Assembly (NCBI GenBank): GCA_963989385.1
Contig: OZ022501.1
Location: forward strand, 1,064,001-1,128,000
Origin: Ctena decussata
Taxonomy: Eukaryota > Mollusca > Bivalvia > Lucinida > Lucinidae
Reading direction: 5' to 3'
Length of the DNA: 64,000 nucleotides
A program made the translations under genes and the position numbers. The notes beneath the pieces were generated by a model. The model had not been told where the DNA came from and did no database searches. It saw only the letters and a program-made list of their open reading frames with translations. This document shows positions 11,681 to 21,980 of the stretch, one piece after another (positions within the stretch are counted from its first letter, which is position 1; each line of letters opens with the position of its first letter).

Positions 11681-12490
11681 GCCGAGCTTAACAGTTTCTG
11701 TTGGCTTGACCTTATGAAAGTTCTAAGTATTGAACAATCAAAAAGGTATTCTTCAGACAATAGAATATCCTTAATCGATATACCCTGTTTGGGGTTCACC
11801 ACAATAACCCCTTAGACTCCTTTCACTTACTGTTTGTTGTCCCCTATATTTCAGTACGTTGCGGTTTCTTGGTGTAGCTAAATGCCGCAATGAATATCTA
11901 TTTTTAGGATAAACCTTATTTTCGCAAAAAGTCGTTTATTTCTCTATATATTATAAATTTCTTAATGTTTTCAAACAGAATTGGCGAGGTTTTGGTTAAA
12001 GAGTCGAAATAGTAACAATCAATGTAAATTATCTCAATTAATTAAGCAATAAATGGAAATAACCGATAAAAATTTCCCGTTGGCGAGTGGTGGGTTTCAT
12101 ACCCCCGAAATTGCAACAATTCTCTGTTTTTTCTTAAAACTAAACCTGTCGGACAAGACTTTTATACCATAAATTGCTCATACAAACCCACATATATATA
12201 GCCACAAAAATCTAGAATTGAACGTTTGTTTATATTTCAAAGTTCGCCACTAAAATTTCCGGTGGTGGGTTTTGAGCACGGGTGCGGGTGCGGGTGATGG
12301 GTTTCATACCCGGTCGTTTTATGTTTATAATTACACTGTTATTTGAAGCGTAATTGTTATCAGACTGTGGCTGTGAGGCATGCTACAAATATTCATTAAT
12401 GCTTATTAGTATTTGTTGTCCCCTCAAGCGCCTAACGAGACAGGGTTTTCGAGGTAGGGCAAGTTGACTTTGAGGCGATTTGTCTCAGAA

Positions 12491-12600
12491 TGTGGGGCGA
12501 GTTGTCACCTGAAGGTGGGGCGAGTTGTCTTGGGGCGAGATTTTTGTGGGGCGAGTTGTCTTGGGGCGAGTTGTCTTTGGGGCGAGTTGTCCGTAATTCC
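12491..12600 (-). repeat. Right arm array of GACAACTCGCCCCA units
   Basis: Inverted copy of the 2344-2451 array with the same unit order and the same degenerate unit. A more decayed stretch (AGGGCAAGTTGAC, AGGCGATTTGTC) continues the arm leftwards to about 12450. Confidence 0.85.
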
Positions 12601-13022
12601 TCAAAACCCACCACCGGAAATTTTTGTGGGAGCCGTAGGATTATGAAAAACAACTTTTTTCTAGACTTTCTGTGTTACAAATACGAAGGCTTGTATAAAC
12701 AATACCTGATTAAAAAAACGTTGCTCACGACGGCGAATTGTGGATAAAAAAGATATTTTTTTGCATTTCAAGGGGTATGAAACCCACCACCCGTCACCGG
12801 GATTTTTTTTGGAATTTTTCCCCGATTTAATGTTTAAAAGAGAATATGTTTTCATTATTGTAGTGTTTTATGGCATTTTAATAAGAAAACATTAGTATTC
12901 CTCAACGATTTCTGAACATTCTACTGATAAAACGAAATAATTTACTGTTTTCTGAAAATATATTTCATTCTATAAATAGATCAGCGTTACAGCATTTAGC
13001 TAGACCAAGAAACTGAAACGTC
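12601..13022 (+). repeat. Remainder of the outer element's left arm
   Basis: It starts at the target duplication TCAAAAC and matches the complement of 13193-13610 along its length, including GTGGGAGCCGTAGGATTAT and the internal GGGGTATGAAACCCACCACC. It ends at GAAACGTC, the same place where the right arm ends. Confidence 0.75.
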
Positions 13023-13192
13023 CTGTAATACAAAATAAAATACCGAAAACAAAGATATCGACTGAAAAGTCCATCTTAACCGGTTAACTGATTTGCAAAA
13101 TTAACTGGTTCACTCAGTTAATTAAAAAAATCAGTTGATTAAACAAGCATGCAATTACCACTACCGGTCCAGTGATGCATTCATCTCCATTT

Positions 13193-13657
13193 CAAGACGT
13201 TGCGGGTTATTGGTTTTGGCTAAGTGCCGTACTGGAAATCTATTTTTAGAATGTAAACATTGTTGATAAAAATCTATTGTTTGCTACACACTTTTCGGAT
13301 TTCAAAAGATTGTTGTATAACAATGATACATTATTTGTAGACAATTAGGAAAACACACAAATCGTGAAAATTTAACCTGTTATTAAGTCATAAACTGAAA
13401 ATAACCTATTAAAATTTCCCGGCGACGGGTGGTGGGTTTCATACCCCTTGAACTGCAGAAAATGCCTTTTTTGTCCAAAATACTCCGTCGCTAGCAAAGA
13501 TTTTTTATCAGGTATTGTTTATACAAGTCTTCGTATTTGTAACACAGAATATCTAGAAAAAAAATGTTTTTAATAATCCTACGGCTCCCACAAAAATTTC
13601 CCGTGGTGGGTTTTGAGCACGGGTGCGGGTGCGGGTGGTGGGTTTCATACCCGATCT
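13193..13657 (-). repeat. Right arm of the outer fold-back element
   Basis: An intact arm that serves as the pre-insertion reference for the split left arm. It reads continuously through GTGCTCAAAACCCACCAC, where the left arm is interrupted. The 168-bp loop before it is AT-rich and non-coding. Confidence 0.75.
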
Positions 13658-13904
13658 CTCGAAGCGCCGACGAACGAAAGACCAAGGTGGGACCGCCTGA
13701 CAAATTAAAGAAATTTACTCTTCAAATGAGAGTTTGCCAATTTTTCTGAATATGAACAATTGAATTAAAAGCCATCGGACATTATTAATTTTCATATAAA
13801 CTAGAAATGTTTTTCAGAGAAAAACTGATGTACCCCACCAGCCCATTTCCCATCCCCTCTAATGAATAAAAAGCCTATACAAGTAAATAAATATCAAGGC
13901 AAGG

Positions 13905-14234
13905 TTGAAGAAAATCCATCCAATGGTTATAAAGATATCCTACATAGATAACTATGTCCTTGAAAATGGGTCAAGGCTAAATATAAGAAAATATTCATTT
14001 TGTGTAAGAACAGTGGAATTGTGGAACGGGTTACCGAATAGAGTGGTTGAGGCAAATACAGTAAGAACATTTGAAGTCAGACTCGACAAGCTATGGAGAG
14101 ACCAACCACAAAGATTTCAGTACAGAGAGGATATCAAAGCACTGACTGGACGTGACCTAAAACAATATAATGAAGAATTAGAGCTGGTCCAACAGGCCCA
14201 TGAGCAGGGCCTTCTACGAGAAGAGGATCTGTGA
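13905..14234 (+). pseudogene. LINE reverse transcriptase C-terminal remnant
   Basis: A 109-codon frame contains FCVRTVELWNGLPNRVVEAN followed by a basic TFEVRLDKLW. This is the usual ending of several LINE polymerase families (pattern W-N-x-LP-x-x-V, then F-K/E-x-x-LD). The catalytic reverse transcriptase region is absent upstream. It is a 5'-truncated, inactive copy; the family was not resolved. Confidence 0.6.
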
Positions 14235-14369
14235 GAATCTGTAAAAAATATACTAAACATGTCTTAAACCTGTCAGAACGATATATTCATGCAAGTCTGT
14301 TGAATATCTGTCAGTTGGATCAAGATATAACTAATTTTCAAGAGAAAAATAAGCATTTTTAAGTTATCT

Positions 14370-15590
14370 TTTTACCTTGAAACTGGGATCAAGGTAATCA
14401 AAACACAGTAAACTCTTGAGATTGTCCCAAAGGTTAGCTATGAAAGTAAAGTAGAAATCAAGCCAAAGGTTAATGAGATGTATCAGCTTCAGTGAATTTT
14501 TCACATATCTAAGTCCTTCTGTGAGCTTGAAATTGAGGTTAAGGTCACCAAAATCTGATCAGCTCTTAAGCTAGTCTCAGTGATGTATCCATGCACGTTT
14601 GGAGAAATTCCATCTATTGGTTCAGGAGATATTATGGGTACACGAAATTGCCATCTAAGTCCTCCAGTGACCTTGAAAATGAGGTCAAGGTCACCAAAAT
14701 CTAATCAGCCCTTTAGCTAGTCCAAGTGATGTACCCAAGCAAGTTTGGTGAAATTCTATCCATTGGTTCAGGAGATATCATGGTAATAGGAAATTGTCAT
14801 CTCAGTCCTCCAGTGACATTGAAAATGAGGTCAAGGTCACCAAAATCTTTCAGCTGTTAAACTTGTCCCAATGATGTATCTATGCAAGTTTGATGAATTC
14901 CATCCACTGGTTCAAAAGATGTCATGGGTACAAGGAATTGTCATCTAAGTCCTCCAGTGACCTTGAAAATGAGGTCAAGGTCACCCAAATCTAATCGGCT
15001 CTAAACCTTCTCCGAATGATGTATCCATGCAAGTTTGGTGAACTTCCATTGGTTCAGGAGATATAGTGGGTACAAGAAATTGTCATCTAAGTCCTCCAGT
15101 GACCTTGAAGATAAGGTCAGGGTCACAAAAATCTTATCGGTTCTTGAACTTGTCCCAATAATGTATTCATGCAAGTTTGGTGAAATTCCATACATTGGTT
15201 CGGGAGATATAATGGGTACAAGAGATTGCCATCTAAGTTCTCCAGTGACCTTGAAAATGAGGTCAAGGTCATTAAGATCTAATCAGCTCTTAAGCCAGTC
15301 CCAGTGATGTATCCAAGCAAGTTTGGTGAAATTCATTAGATTCATTGTCTCAAGACAAGAAATTGTCATCTAAGTCCTCCAGTGACCTTGAAAATGAGGT
15401 CAAGGTCACCAAAATCTAATCAGCACTTAAACTTGTCCCAATAATGTATCCATGCAAGTTTGGTGAAATTCCATCCATTGGTTCAGGAGATATCGCGCAC
15501 GCAAGAAACTGTCACAGGGACGCCGTCGCCGACGCGCGGGATCCATACTGAAAACAATATGTCCCCCTCATCTTTGGTGGGGGACATAAT
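14370..15590 (+). repeat. Tandem array (~145-bp unit, about 7 copies) ending in a hairpin
   Basis: Units carry GAGGTCAAGGTCACCAAAAT and GATGTATCCATGCAAGTTTG at about 145-bp spacing. The last unit passes into a GC-rich stretch (GACGCCGTCGCCGACGCGCG) and then a hairpin, GTCCCCCTCA...TGGTGGGGGAC, followed by ATAATTATA. The defined terminus suggests that the array is part of a mobile element and not a free satellite. Confidence 0.75.
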
Positions 15591-15980
15591 TATACAGCAA
15601 TGTCTTGTATCTCGTGACTGTCTATCCCGTCAATGTTGAGGGACTTGGTCTCTTTTTGAGTAGTCCAAGTTCCATACATATAAAATTTCATTGGTTTAAA
15701 ATGTCCCAACCATGAAAAATATATTTATGTAATAACAGTTTCTTTTACACGCACTCTTTTATATTTTCTTGTTCTGCCAAGAGGCTCGAGAGACCCAACT
15801 TGTGAAGACTGCTCTATCCAGGCAATATAAACTTTGAATTGTGCTTGTAGGCTACTACGATTGAATGATTGATATTTATTCGGTTAAAATCAACATATAT
15901 ACATCTAGCTCATAAAACACTATATAAGCACTTAATTGTAAATATCAAGATATCGCTCTTTTAAATATTAAATATATAGG

Positions 15981-16120
15981 CCACTGGCACTTGACCAATA
16001 CTGTGTATGTATGTTTAACAGCGTTTCTACGAAAAAAAAAATGTTTCCTTGCTAAAAAAAGTATATTTTTTAGCAAGGAAATATTTTTTCTTAGAGATAC
16101 TGTTGGTCAAGTGCCAGTGA
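15981..16120. mobile_element. MITE with 17-bp terminal inverted repeats
   Basis: Perfect inverted termini CACTGGCACTTGACCAA (15982-15998) and its complement (16103-16119) flank a second hairpin with TTTCCTTGCTAAAAAA arms (16042-16083). ATATAG occurs on both sides and may be the target duplication. No coding capacity. Confidence 0.75.
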
Positions 16121-16129
16121 TATAGTAAA

Positions 16130-18690
16130 AAGTATGCAAAGGCCAGGAACTGAAACAATCAAAATCCAAATCCAGCCCTCAAACCATAGTTGGAAACAAC
16201 TAAGATTACAAATAATCAAGATACAGAGAACATATGGCCAACCGAGTGAGCAGCTTGTTCCCAAAAGGTGGCCACTCAGCAACCCAAACCGAACCAAAAA
16301 TAATAAGAACATACATAAGGTAAAACATCACAGAAACTCTGACACCAAAAACAGGCAACAGAGAACCACAACAGAACTACCGCCTTGGAACGGTCAGTAA
16401 TGAATTACTGGGGGGCTTAAATCGATTTTACAGGCCCAACCTCACCCTCAGTATCTGAAGTGGTACAAAACATTTAGTTGGTTGTTCGGTTCGCATGATA
16501 ACCCTCTAACTCGTCAATGAATCATCACGGTAAACACATAAATCAAATTTCAACACCATGAAGAAGCAAAGACGAGGACTCAACAGATACAACGGGCCGT
16601 CTGACAGGTGGAGATCCCTGTCCTGCCAAACAACCCCACTGGAAATCTGAAGCAAAAGAAGGTCACCAGTTGAGCCCCGGTGGACCAAGCAACAGACAAA
16701 AAGGCTCCGGTCCCAACCAACTAAAATATATAGCTTTAGGTCGGGGCCATCATATAGTCTGACGACCGATCCCCCGGTGTGCAATTAAAGAGTGCAGCAA
16801 AGTTATCAACCGTGATTGGGTTAATCACTAAGCATGCAGACTGTCGCATAACATTTAAATTATAGCCAATACGTTTGTGACGTATTATAATTTTTCGGAA
16901 TTGATCAGAAAAATCAGTCCTACCCTTAATCTTTTTGAATTTGTATACTAAGTCACCATAAAATTCTGGTTCCGATAGGCCTTGGTGTAAAAGAAATTTT
17001 AATCCGACATCAAATTTTGAAACCAATTCATGGTGTCTGCGATAGAATTTAGAAAAAGCCTTTCTAAGCTTATGATACCGATAGCCCTGTTGAAGAAGTT
17101 TAGCAGTTAAACATTTATTACGAGCATTAAAGTCATCTACATGACTACACACTCTAGCAAATCTTATAAGTTGAGAAATATACACTCCATAAGAGGGACG
17201 ACGTGGAACGTCACCATCCAAAAATGGAAAATTAACTATATCAAAGTCAAAGTCATCACGTTTATCATAAATTTTAGAAGATACAAAACCGTTGGAAATA
17301 GATAGATGTAAATCCAAAAAGGGGGCCTCGGTATCTGAAGTATTAGCTTTATTCAATTTAAGTTCAGGTGGGTAAATTTGGTTAACCATGCTTTCAAAAT
17401 AAGGATTATCAATATTCAGAAGATCGTCTAAATATCTAGAGGTTGAGTTAAATGCCTCAATGATATCAGCTTGATTATCAACAGAAAGAGAAGTCATGAA
17501 ATCTCTTTCATAACAAAATAAAAACAAATCGGCCACCAGAGGAGCACAATTTGTACCCATCGGAATACCAACAATTTGTCTGTATAACTTATTACCAAAT
17601 CTGATGTAAATATTATCTAAGAGATATGATAAGGCGTCACATACATTCTGACATGACCAAAGACTATATCCTCTATATATTTTACGGTCAGTAGAAGTGA
17701 AAAACGCTTTCTTATCGTTACAGGCAATATAAAGGGTATCTTCATTTTTGGAGAACTTTTTGAAGGCCCTCTCAATCAAATCAACAAGTTTTTCCTTTAT
17801 TAAATTATGGGGTAATGTGGTATAAAGAGTAGAAAAATCATAAGTGGACAAACTAGTCGCACGGAACCCTCTTGACTTCAGTTTACTAAGTACCTCACCA
17901 GAATTTTTTATAGACCAAAACATATTTTTCCCTGACCTCTCATACACTGTCTCATAGTACCAAATGACACGAGATTTCACAGCAGTGAGGCAAGAAGTTA
18001 ATAATTTAGATAATTCTGTAGTAGTACAAGAGCTAGAGTTGGCAATGAATCTAGCTTTATACGGTTTTTTGTGAAGCTTAGGTAACCAATACATCGTAGG
18101 AAGTTTGTCTTGGCGTTCCTTAACGTTTACAGCAAACTTTAAAGGCAAACCATTTGAGTGGCTATTAACGACAGTCTTCTCATCTGTAAAAGTCTCTTCG
18201 TAAGCCGTGGTGCCATTAAGTTCCTGCTTCAAAGTGTTAATATAGTGCAACCGACAAACAACAACAATGTTGTTTGCGGCCTTGTCAGCAGGAACCAAAA
18301 CATACTTCCTATGAAAATCCTGGATACCCTGCTTCAAATATCTAAAGGAAGATTTAGGCTTAGGAGGTAAAAGATTAGTATTGTGTGAATAAAACTTTAT
18401 ACGTTTATCCACAATATTAAAGATACTTAGTTTCCATTTCTTTAAAGCGTTACTTTCAACACCCTCTCGTTTACACCAACGATTACCAAAATCATTTAAT
18501 GCAGATGCAATTTCTTCCCTACATCTGTTGAAATCGATATGGGAAGGGAATCTATACTTAGGACCCTTAGAAACAATGTTACGAATTCTAGAATCCGGGA
18601 TGATCTTCAAATTTCCAGTCACAACATGACCTGCTGTAGGCCTATGCTGTAGTAAAATGTAACTAATTTTAGCAGATTTATGTTATTACA
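16130..18690 (-). mobile_element. Penelope-like retroelement
   Basis: It consists of the reverse transcriptase ORF plus about 600 bp of 3' UTR down to about 16130. The 3' UTR is repeated, diverged, at 22850-23480, which sets the approximate 3' limit. The open frame continues upstream of the first GTG for about 21 codons to a stop near 18690 without an ATG, so the 5' end is truncated or spliced. Confidence 0.65.
16736..18622 (-). CDS. Penelope-like reverse transcriptase, no GIY-YIG domain seen
   Basis: A 628-codon frame without internal stops. Motifs in order: ADKAANNIVVV (112-122), YWLPKLHKKP (178-187), DFSTLYTTLPH (262-272, motif A), GIPMGTNCAPLVADLFL (352-368, motif B), YLDD (397-400, catalytic aspartates) and APFLDLHLS (433-441). 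This order and the PKLHK and FLDL signatures are typical of Penelope-like elements, which prime on DNA ends or nicks. A C-terminal GIY-YIG endonuclease, usual in canonical members, is not present before the stop; the tail after motif FLDL is about 190 residues of basic sequence. The first codon of the frame is GTG, and reading further upstream gives plausible protein (HRPTAGHV), so the true start lies upstream or in another exon. The lineage assignment comes from motif recognition only. Confidence 0.72.
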   Translation of the reverse strand: MTGNLKIIPDSRIRNIVSKGPKYRFPSHIDFNRCREEIASALNDFGNRWCKREGVESNALKKWKLSIFNIVDKRIKFYSHNTNLLPPKPKSSFRYLKQGIQDFHRKYVLVPADKAANNIVVVCRLHYINTLKQELNGTTAYEETFTDEKTVVNSHSNGLPLKFAVNVKERQDKLPTMYWLPKLHKKPYKARFIANSSSCTTTELSKLLTSCLTAVKSRVIWYYETVYERSGKNMFWSIKNSGEVLSKLKSRGFRATSLSTYDFSTLYTTLPHNLIKEKLVDLIERAFKKFSKNEDTLYIACNDKKAFFTSTDRKIYRGYSLWSCQNVCDALSYLLDNIYIRFGNKLYRQIVGIPMGTNCAPLVADLFLFCYERDFMTSLSVDNQADIIEAFNSTSRYLDDLLNIDNPYFESMVNQIYPPELKLNKANTSDTEAPFLDLHLSISNGFVSSKIYDKRDDFDFDIVNFPFLDGDVPRRPSYGVYISQLIRFARVCSHVDDFNARNKCLTAKLLQQGYRYHKLRKAFSKFYRRHHELVSKFDVGLKFLLHQGLSEPEFYGDLVYKFKKIKGRTDFSDQFRKIIIRHKRIGYNLNVMRQSACLVINPITVDNFAALFNCTPGDRSSDYMMAPT

Positions 18691-18699
18691 GAAAGTTAA

Positions 18700-19260
18700 T
18701 TATTGTTACGACTAATGAACTAAAGATTACAAGATTACAAGAATTGTGCTATATTCTCATGACTATTTTACTTTCTTCAATTAAAATTCACGTTAAAAAA
18801 CTTTGATATATTTGTTGGTTGCTTGCGTCGTTTAAAATTATAGCTCATGGTCGGCACTAGTGGTGTGAGGGTCGCAGGCTCGTTCCATTCCACAGCCAGA
18901 TATTTTAGCATCTGGGCGGTATAGAAAATTTACATGTCAGAAAAGATCATACGTACTTCAAAGCAGTAACAAATTTTATAAACAGCTTTTGAAACTTTCG
19001 TATTTTCCCAGTCCTTTCAGGGATAAAGGAAACAGTACTTCCCATGGTTATAGGCAGTTGACAGCAAATTTGTTTATGCACATTTAAAATGTTTTAAGTT
19101 AAAAAGTGCATACTTGTAATGCCAGTTTGTGCAAGTATTCTTAACTGACTGAATCCCTCGAGCAATGCTACGGGAAAGCTAATAGCATAAACTGACTTCA
19201 TAGTCCGTCAGCTTCGACCACATTCAGATTCTTCTCCGAAGCCGCTGGGCCGATGAAAAT
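18700..19260. other. No gene seen
   Basis: AT-rich sequence without a recognisable ORF or repeat boundary. Confidence 0.45.
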
Positions 19261-19269
19261 CATTTTTTG

Positions 19270-19480
19270 AGTGACTAGAGTAGTTGGCATAGGTACAGAA
19301 AGTAGGGGATTTGAATCCTATCTCTGACAACAACTGAAAAAAGGCTATCTGTCGACTCAGCAAAAAATGTGTACCTGACTAGAATCAAGGATGATCAAAA
19401 GACGACACAAGGATAGGATTTAGCCCGACCTTTCACAAAAGCGCTATGCCAGAGACACAATGAGAATCTAACAACCCACC
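19270..19480 (+). repeat. Decayed SINE
   Basis: A tRNA-like start (GACTAGAGTAGTTGGCAT ... GGATTTGAATCC) is followed by GACTCAGCAAAAAATGTGTACC, matching the body of the SINE at 20165-20480. Both are old. Confidence 0.5.
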
Positions 19481-20164
19481 GCTCCAACGGCAAAAAGGCT
19501 ACTGGGATACTTTGATATATAGCTATACTTCCATTTGTTTGAGAGAACGAAAGTTGGTACGAATGCTTGCGGCCCAAGATGATGTCACCGTTTCATCTAA
19601 AAAGCCCTCTTCTCCTGAACTACTGAAGTACATATAAGTTGGTATTTCATGCAACAGTTCACATTCCTCTCAAGACTTAAATATGTACAAATAAACGTTG
19701 GGTCACGCGTCTCCCAAAACCCAGGTCACGTACTCTATAGACAAACTGAATAACTGACTTTACATTTGGAAAAGTAAAGGTACAAGTAAAGTTAGAACCG
19801 TCTCTGAAAGGGATTTTCTAAAACTGCAATTAGTTCCCTGCCAGAATCAAACTTTTGTCGTTAAGGGTTGTTAATTCCCGCTTCTAGCCCTTATGCTATA
19901 AGCGTAACACTGAGATAATTTCAGCGTAGAATCAAAGAGCTGAAAATGATTTTTATTAAACTTCTGACAAAAGATCAAGTAATCAGAATTATTCTGTTAC
20001 GACTGGAATTTTACCCTTCAGGCTGGGTTATTTACCCCTGCTTAAAATTGATATACAGAAAAAGAAGTAAATCTATAAAGTCAGGAGGAAAAAGGATTTT
20101 TCTTACAAAACGTAAAATCAACGAAGCAATCAATGTGCCAACATCAAAAATTTGCCCCACTACT

Positions 20165-20480
20165 TGGCTAATAGAGGCGTTGTAGTCGAGTGGTTAGAGT
20201 AGCTCGGCTATTGTGCAGAAAATCACCGGAAGGTCGTGAATTCGCGGCTCACCGTCGCCATCCGACGACTGGAAAACTCTCTCTGTCAACCCAGCAGTAA
20301 ATGGGTACCTTTTTCGAATCAGAGAAGGATAAGGCAGCGAAAGGAGAAAGAAGGGCTCCGCCTTTCATCAGCTGTTCCCAAGATACCCCAACTGCCCCTA
20401 CGGCTATTAGGTTATGGGAAACCTTTACCTTTACCTTTTTACTTGGCCATTCGGGGGTTCTACTTGCTCCAGGATTTCAT
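20165..20480 (+). repeat. tRNA-derived SINE (Ser/Leu-like head)
   Basis: Box A-like TAGTCGAGTGGTTAGAG and box B-like GGTCGTGAATTCGCGG are followed by CAGCAGTAAATGGGTACC, GGCAGCGAAAGGAGAAAG and a CTTTACCTTTACC tail. The tail is typical of a common molluscan SINE type as I remember it. The tRNA part is mutated. Confidence 0.55.
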
Positions 20481-21067
20481 CGGTGTTGTTTAATATCGGA
20501 GGGATCTCCAGGTGTCGCAATACGTTGTTTCTGTCGAGTCCTCATCTTTGATTCGTCACAGTTTTTATCCGTGATTTATTTGTTATCTATCATGGTTCAT
20601 TGATGAATTGAGTAACCTTCATGCAGATCAAATGCTGACTAAATGTTTCGGGCCATTGCAGAAGCAGGAAGCGAGGGTTGGGACCAAGTAAAACTAGTTA
20701 ACGTCCCTCCAGTTATGTATTACTGAAGGTTCCAAGGCAATACTTCTGTTGTGGTTCCTGAATGTTACGTGCTCTTATGTCCGCTTGTCTGTGGTCTTCT
20801 ACTTGTAGCAATATGGTTACCTTATAGCTGCCGACTTTGCTTTCTGTTTTGTCCTGTTCAAAATATAAAATAGGTAAAATAAATGGTACTGTAGTTTTCA
20901 ATTGGGTAGCTGAATGTCTGGGAAAGGGCTGCTTATTCGGTTTACCATGCTTGTATTTCGCGAACTGTTGTCATTTTTTTTTTTGTATTTTTGTTTTGAG
21001 GGCGGGATGTGAGGTCTGATTGTATTATTTCTTGATCTTTATCTATCATTTTACTTTGCCAAAAGAT

Positions 21068-21980
21068 CTATTCTATTCTATTCTATCCCATAACCTTACT
21101 AGGTCGTTGGGGCACCACAGGTGACTTCAAAACAATCCCTTTCCACCTTGTCCTGTCTTCAGCTGCCCTAGTTGAGTTGGCAAAATCCATTCCTGTCCAC
21201 TCCTTGATATTGTCTTCCCATCTCTTCTTCTGTCTACCATTTCTTCTTTTTCCTTTCACTGTGCCCTGAAGAATTGTCTTTGCTAAACCAGAAGACCTTG
21301 AGACGTGGCCAAACCACCTTAGTTTCCGTTTCTTGACCAGCGTCAGGAGTTCATCATATTCTCCAATGGCTGCTTGGATCTACCCGCGAACCTCCTCATT
21401 GGTTATTAGGTCCTTGTACGAAATGTTCAGTAACCTTCGGTAGCATCTCATCTCAAAGGCCTGCGTTCTTTTCTCTAACTCTGCTGTCAAGGTCCACGAT
21501 TCACAGGCATACAGAAATATGGAAGTGACAAGGGAGCGCATAAGTTTTACCTTTGATCCAAGAGATATGTTGTTATCTCTCCAAACTGGTTTCAGCTTGG
21601 TAAGAGCTGTTCAAAGTGGCTTGTGCAATCCTTGAGAGAACCTCCTGTTTTGAGCCATCATCTGAGACAACTGCTCCAAGATATTTGAAGCTGCTTACGG
21701 TACCCAGCGTCTGCTCTTTTACCTTGATCTCCCTCTAGATGCCTTCTGCGCTGTTCGTCATCAGTTTGGTCTTCTCAGCATTGATCTCCATCTTATACCT
21801 TGTGCAGGTTTGGTCGAGACTTTCAACTAGAGCTTCTATGTCCTGCTCTTTCTCAGCTACAGCGTCTATGTCATCGGCAAACCGCAGATAGGTAACGTTT
21901 CTGCCGCCTATGCTAACCTTTCCTTCATGTTCTTCCAGAGCATCAGACATGATCCGTTCGAGAAAAATGTATCGAACGGG
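21068..21980 (-). pseudogene. LINE reverse transcriptase 3' half, broken
   Basis: The minus strand reads through RFADDID (motif C), INAEKTKLMTN, SFKYLGAVVSDDGSK, TSIFLYACESWTLTAELEKR and GRQKKRWEDNIKEW. This is the order seen in endonuclease-reverse transcriptases of the RTE-like type. At least two stop codons and a frameshift break the frame, and the N-terminal half is absent. The 3' end runs into a short AGAAT microsatellite (21068-21085), a common tail of such elements. Confidence 0.78.

Larger units (their letters stand above)
9561..12314. mobile_element. Inner fold-back transposon of the same family, 2.75 kb
   Basis: The arms are 9561-10000 and 11851-12314 (inverted). They begin GATCGGGTATGAAACCCACC, share GTGCTCAAAACCCACCACCGG, and both end at the motif GAAACCGCAACG. 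Flanks are CGTTTTTATG (9551-9560) and CGTTTTATG (12315-12323), a 9-bp duplication with one extra T on the left. The interior holds a smaller fold-back, two microsatellites and a stray end of the same family, but no transposase. The arms differ from those of the outer element, so the two belong to different subfamilies. Confidence 0.72.
2344..12600. mobile_element. 10.3-kb element with GACAACTCGCCCCA arms, nested in outer fold-back
   Basis: The ends are inverted: GGAATCAGGACAACTCGCCCC reads in from the left, and the complement of GTCCGTAATTCC with the same array reads in from the right. TCAAAAC flanks both sides (2337-2343 and 12601-12607), and the intact right arm of the outer element carries one uninterrupted TCAAAAC at the matching place, so this looks like an insertion with a 7-bp duplication. 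Removing the LINE and the inner fold-back leaves about 4 kb, which includes the Gag-like ORF. No transposase was recognised. Confidence 0.65.
2304..13657. mobile_element. Outer fold-back transposon, split by a 10.3-kb insertion
   Basis: The left arm (2304-2343 plus 12601-13022) and the right arm (13193-13657, inverted) are about 465 bp each and match closely. Both begin ATCGGGTATGAAACCCACC and run into sequence containing GTGGGAGCCGTAGGATTAT. The loop is about 170 bp. The element is flanked by the same 9 bp, CTCGAAGCG, at 2295-2303 and 13658-13666. Fold-back and MULE elements are known to make 9-bp duplications. No transposase is visible, so it is probably non-autonomous. The right end carries two extra bases (CT) before the duplication. 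Confidence 0.72.

Noticed and set aside
14370..15590. CRISPR or coding repeat
   Set aside because: The units are about 145-bp tandem repeats without separate spacers; open frames are short and shift between units.
16506..16784. 92-codon minus-strand ORF overlapping the Penelope-like stop
   Set aside because: It lies in the 3' UTR of the element; the diverged copy at 22850-23480 does not preserve it as a frame.
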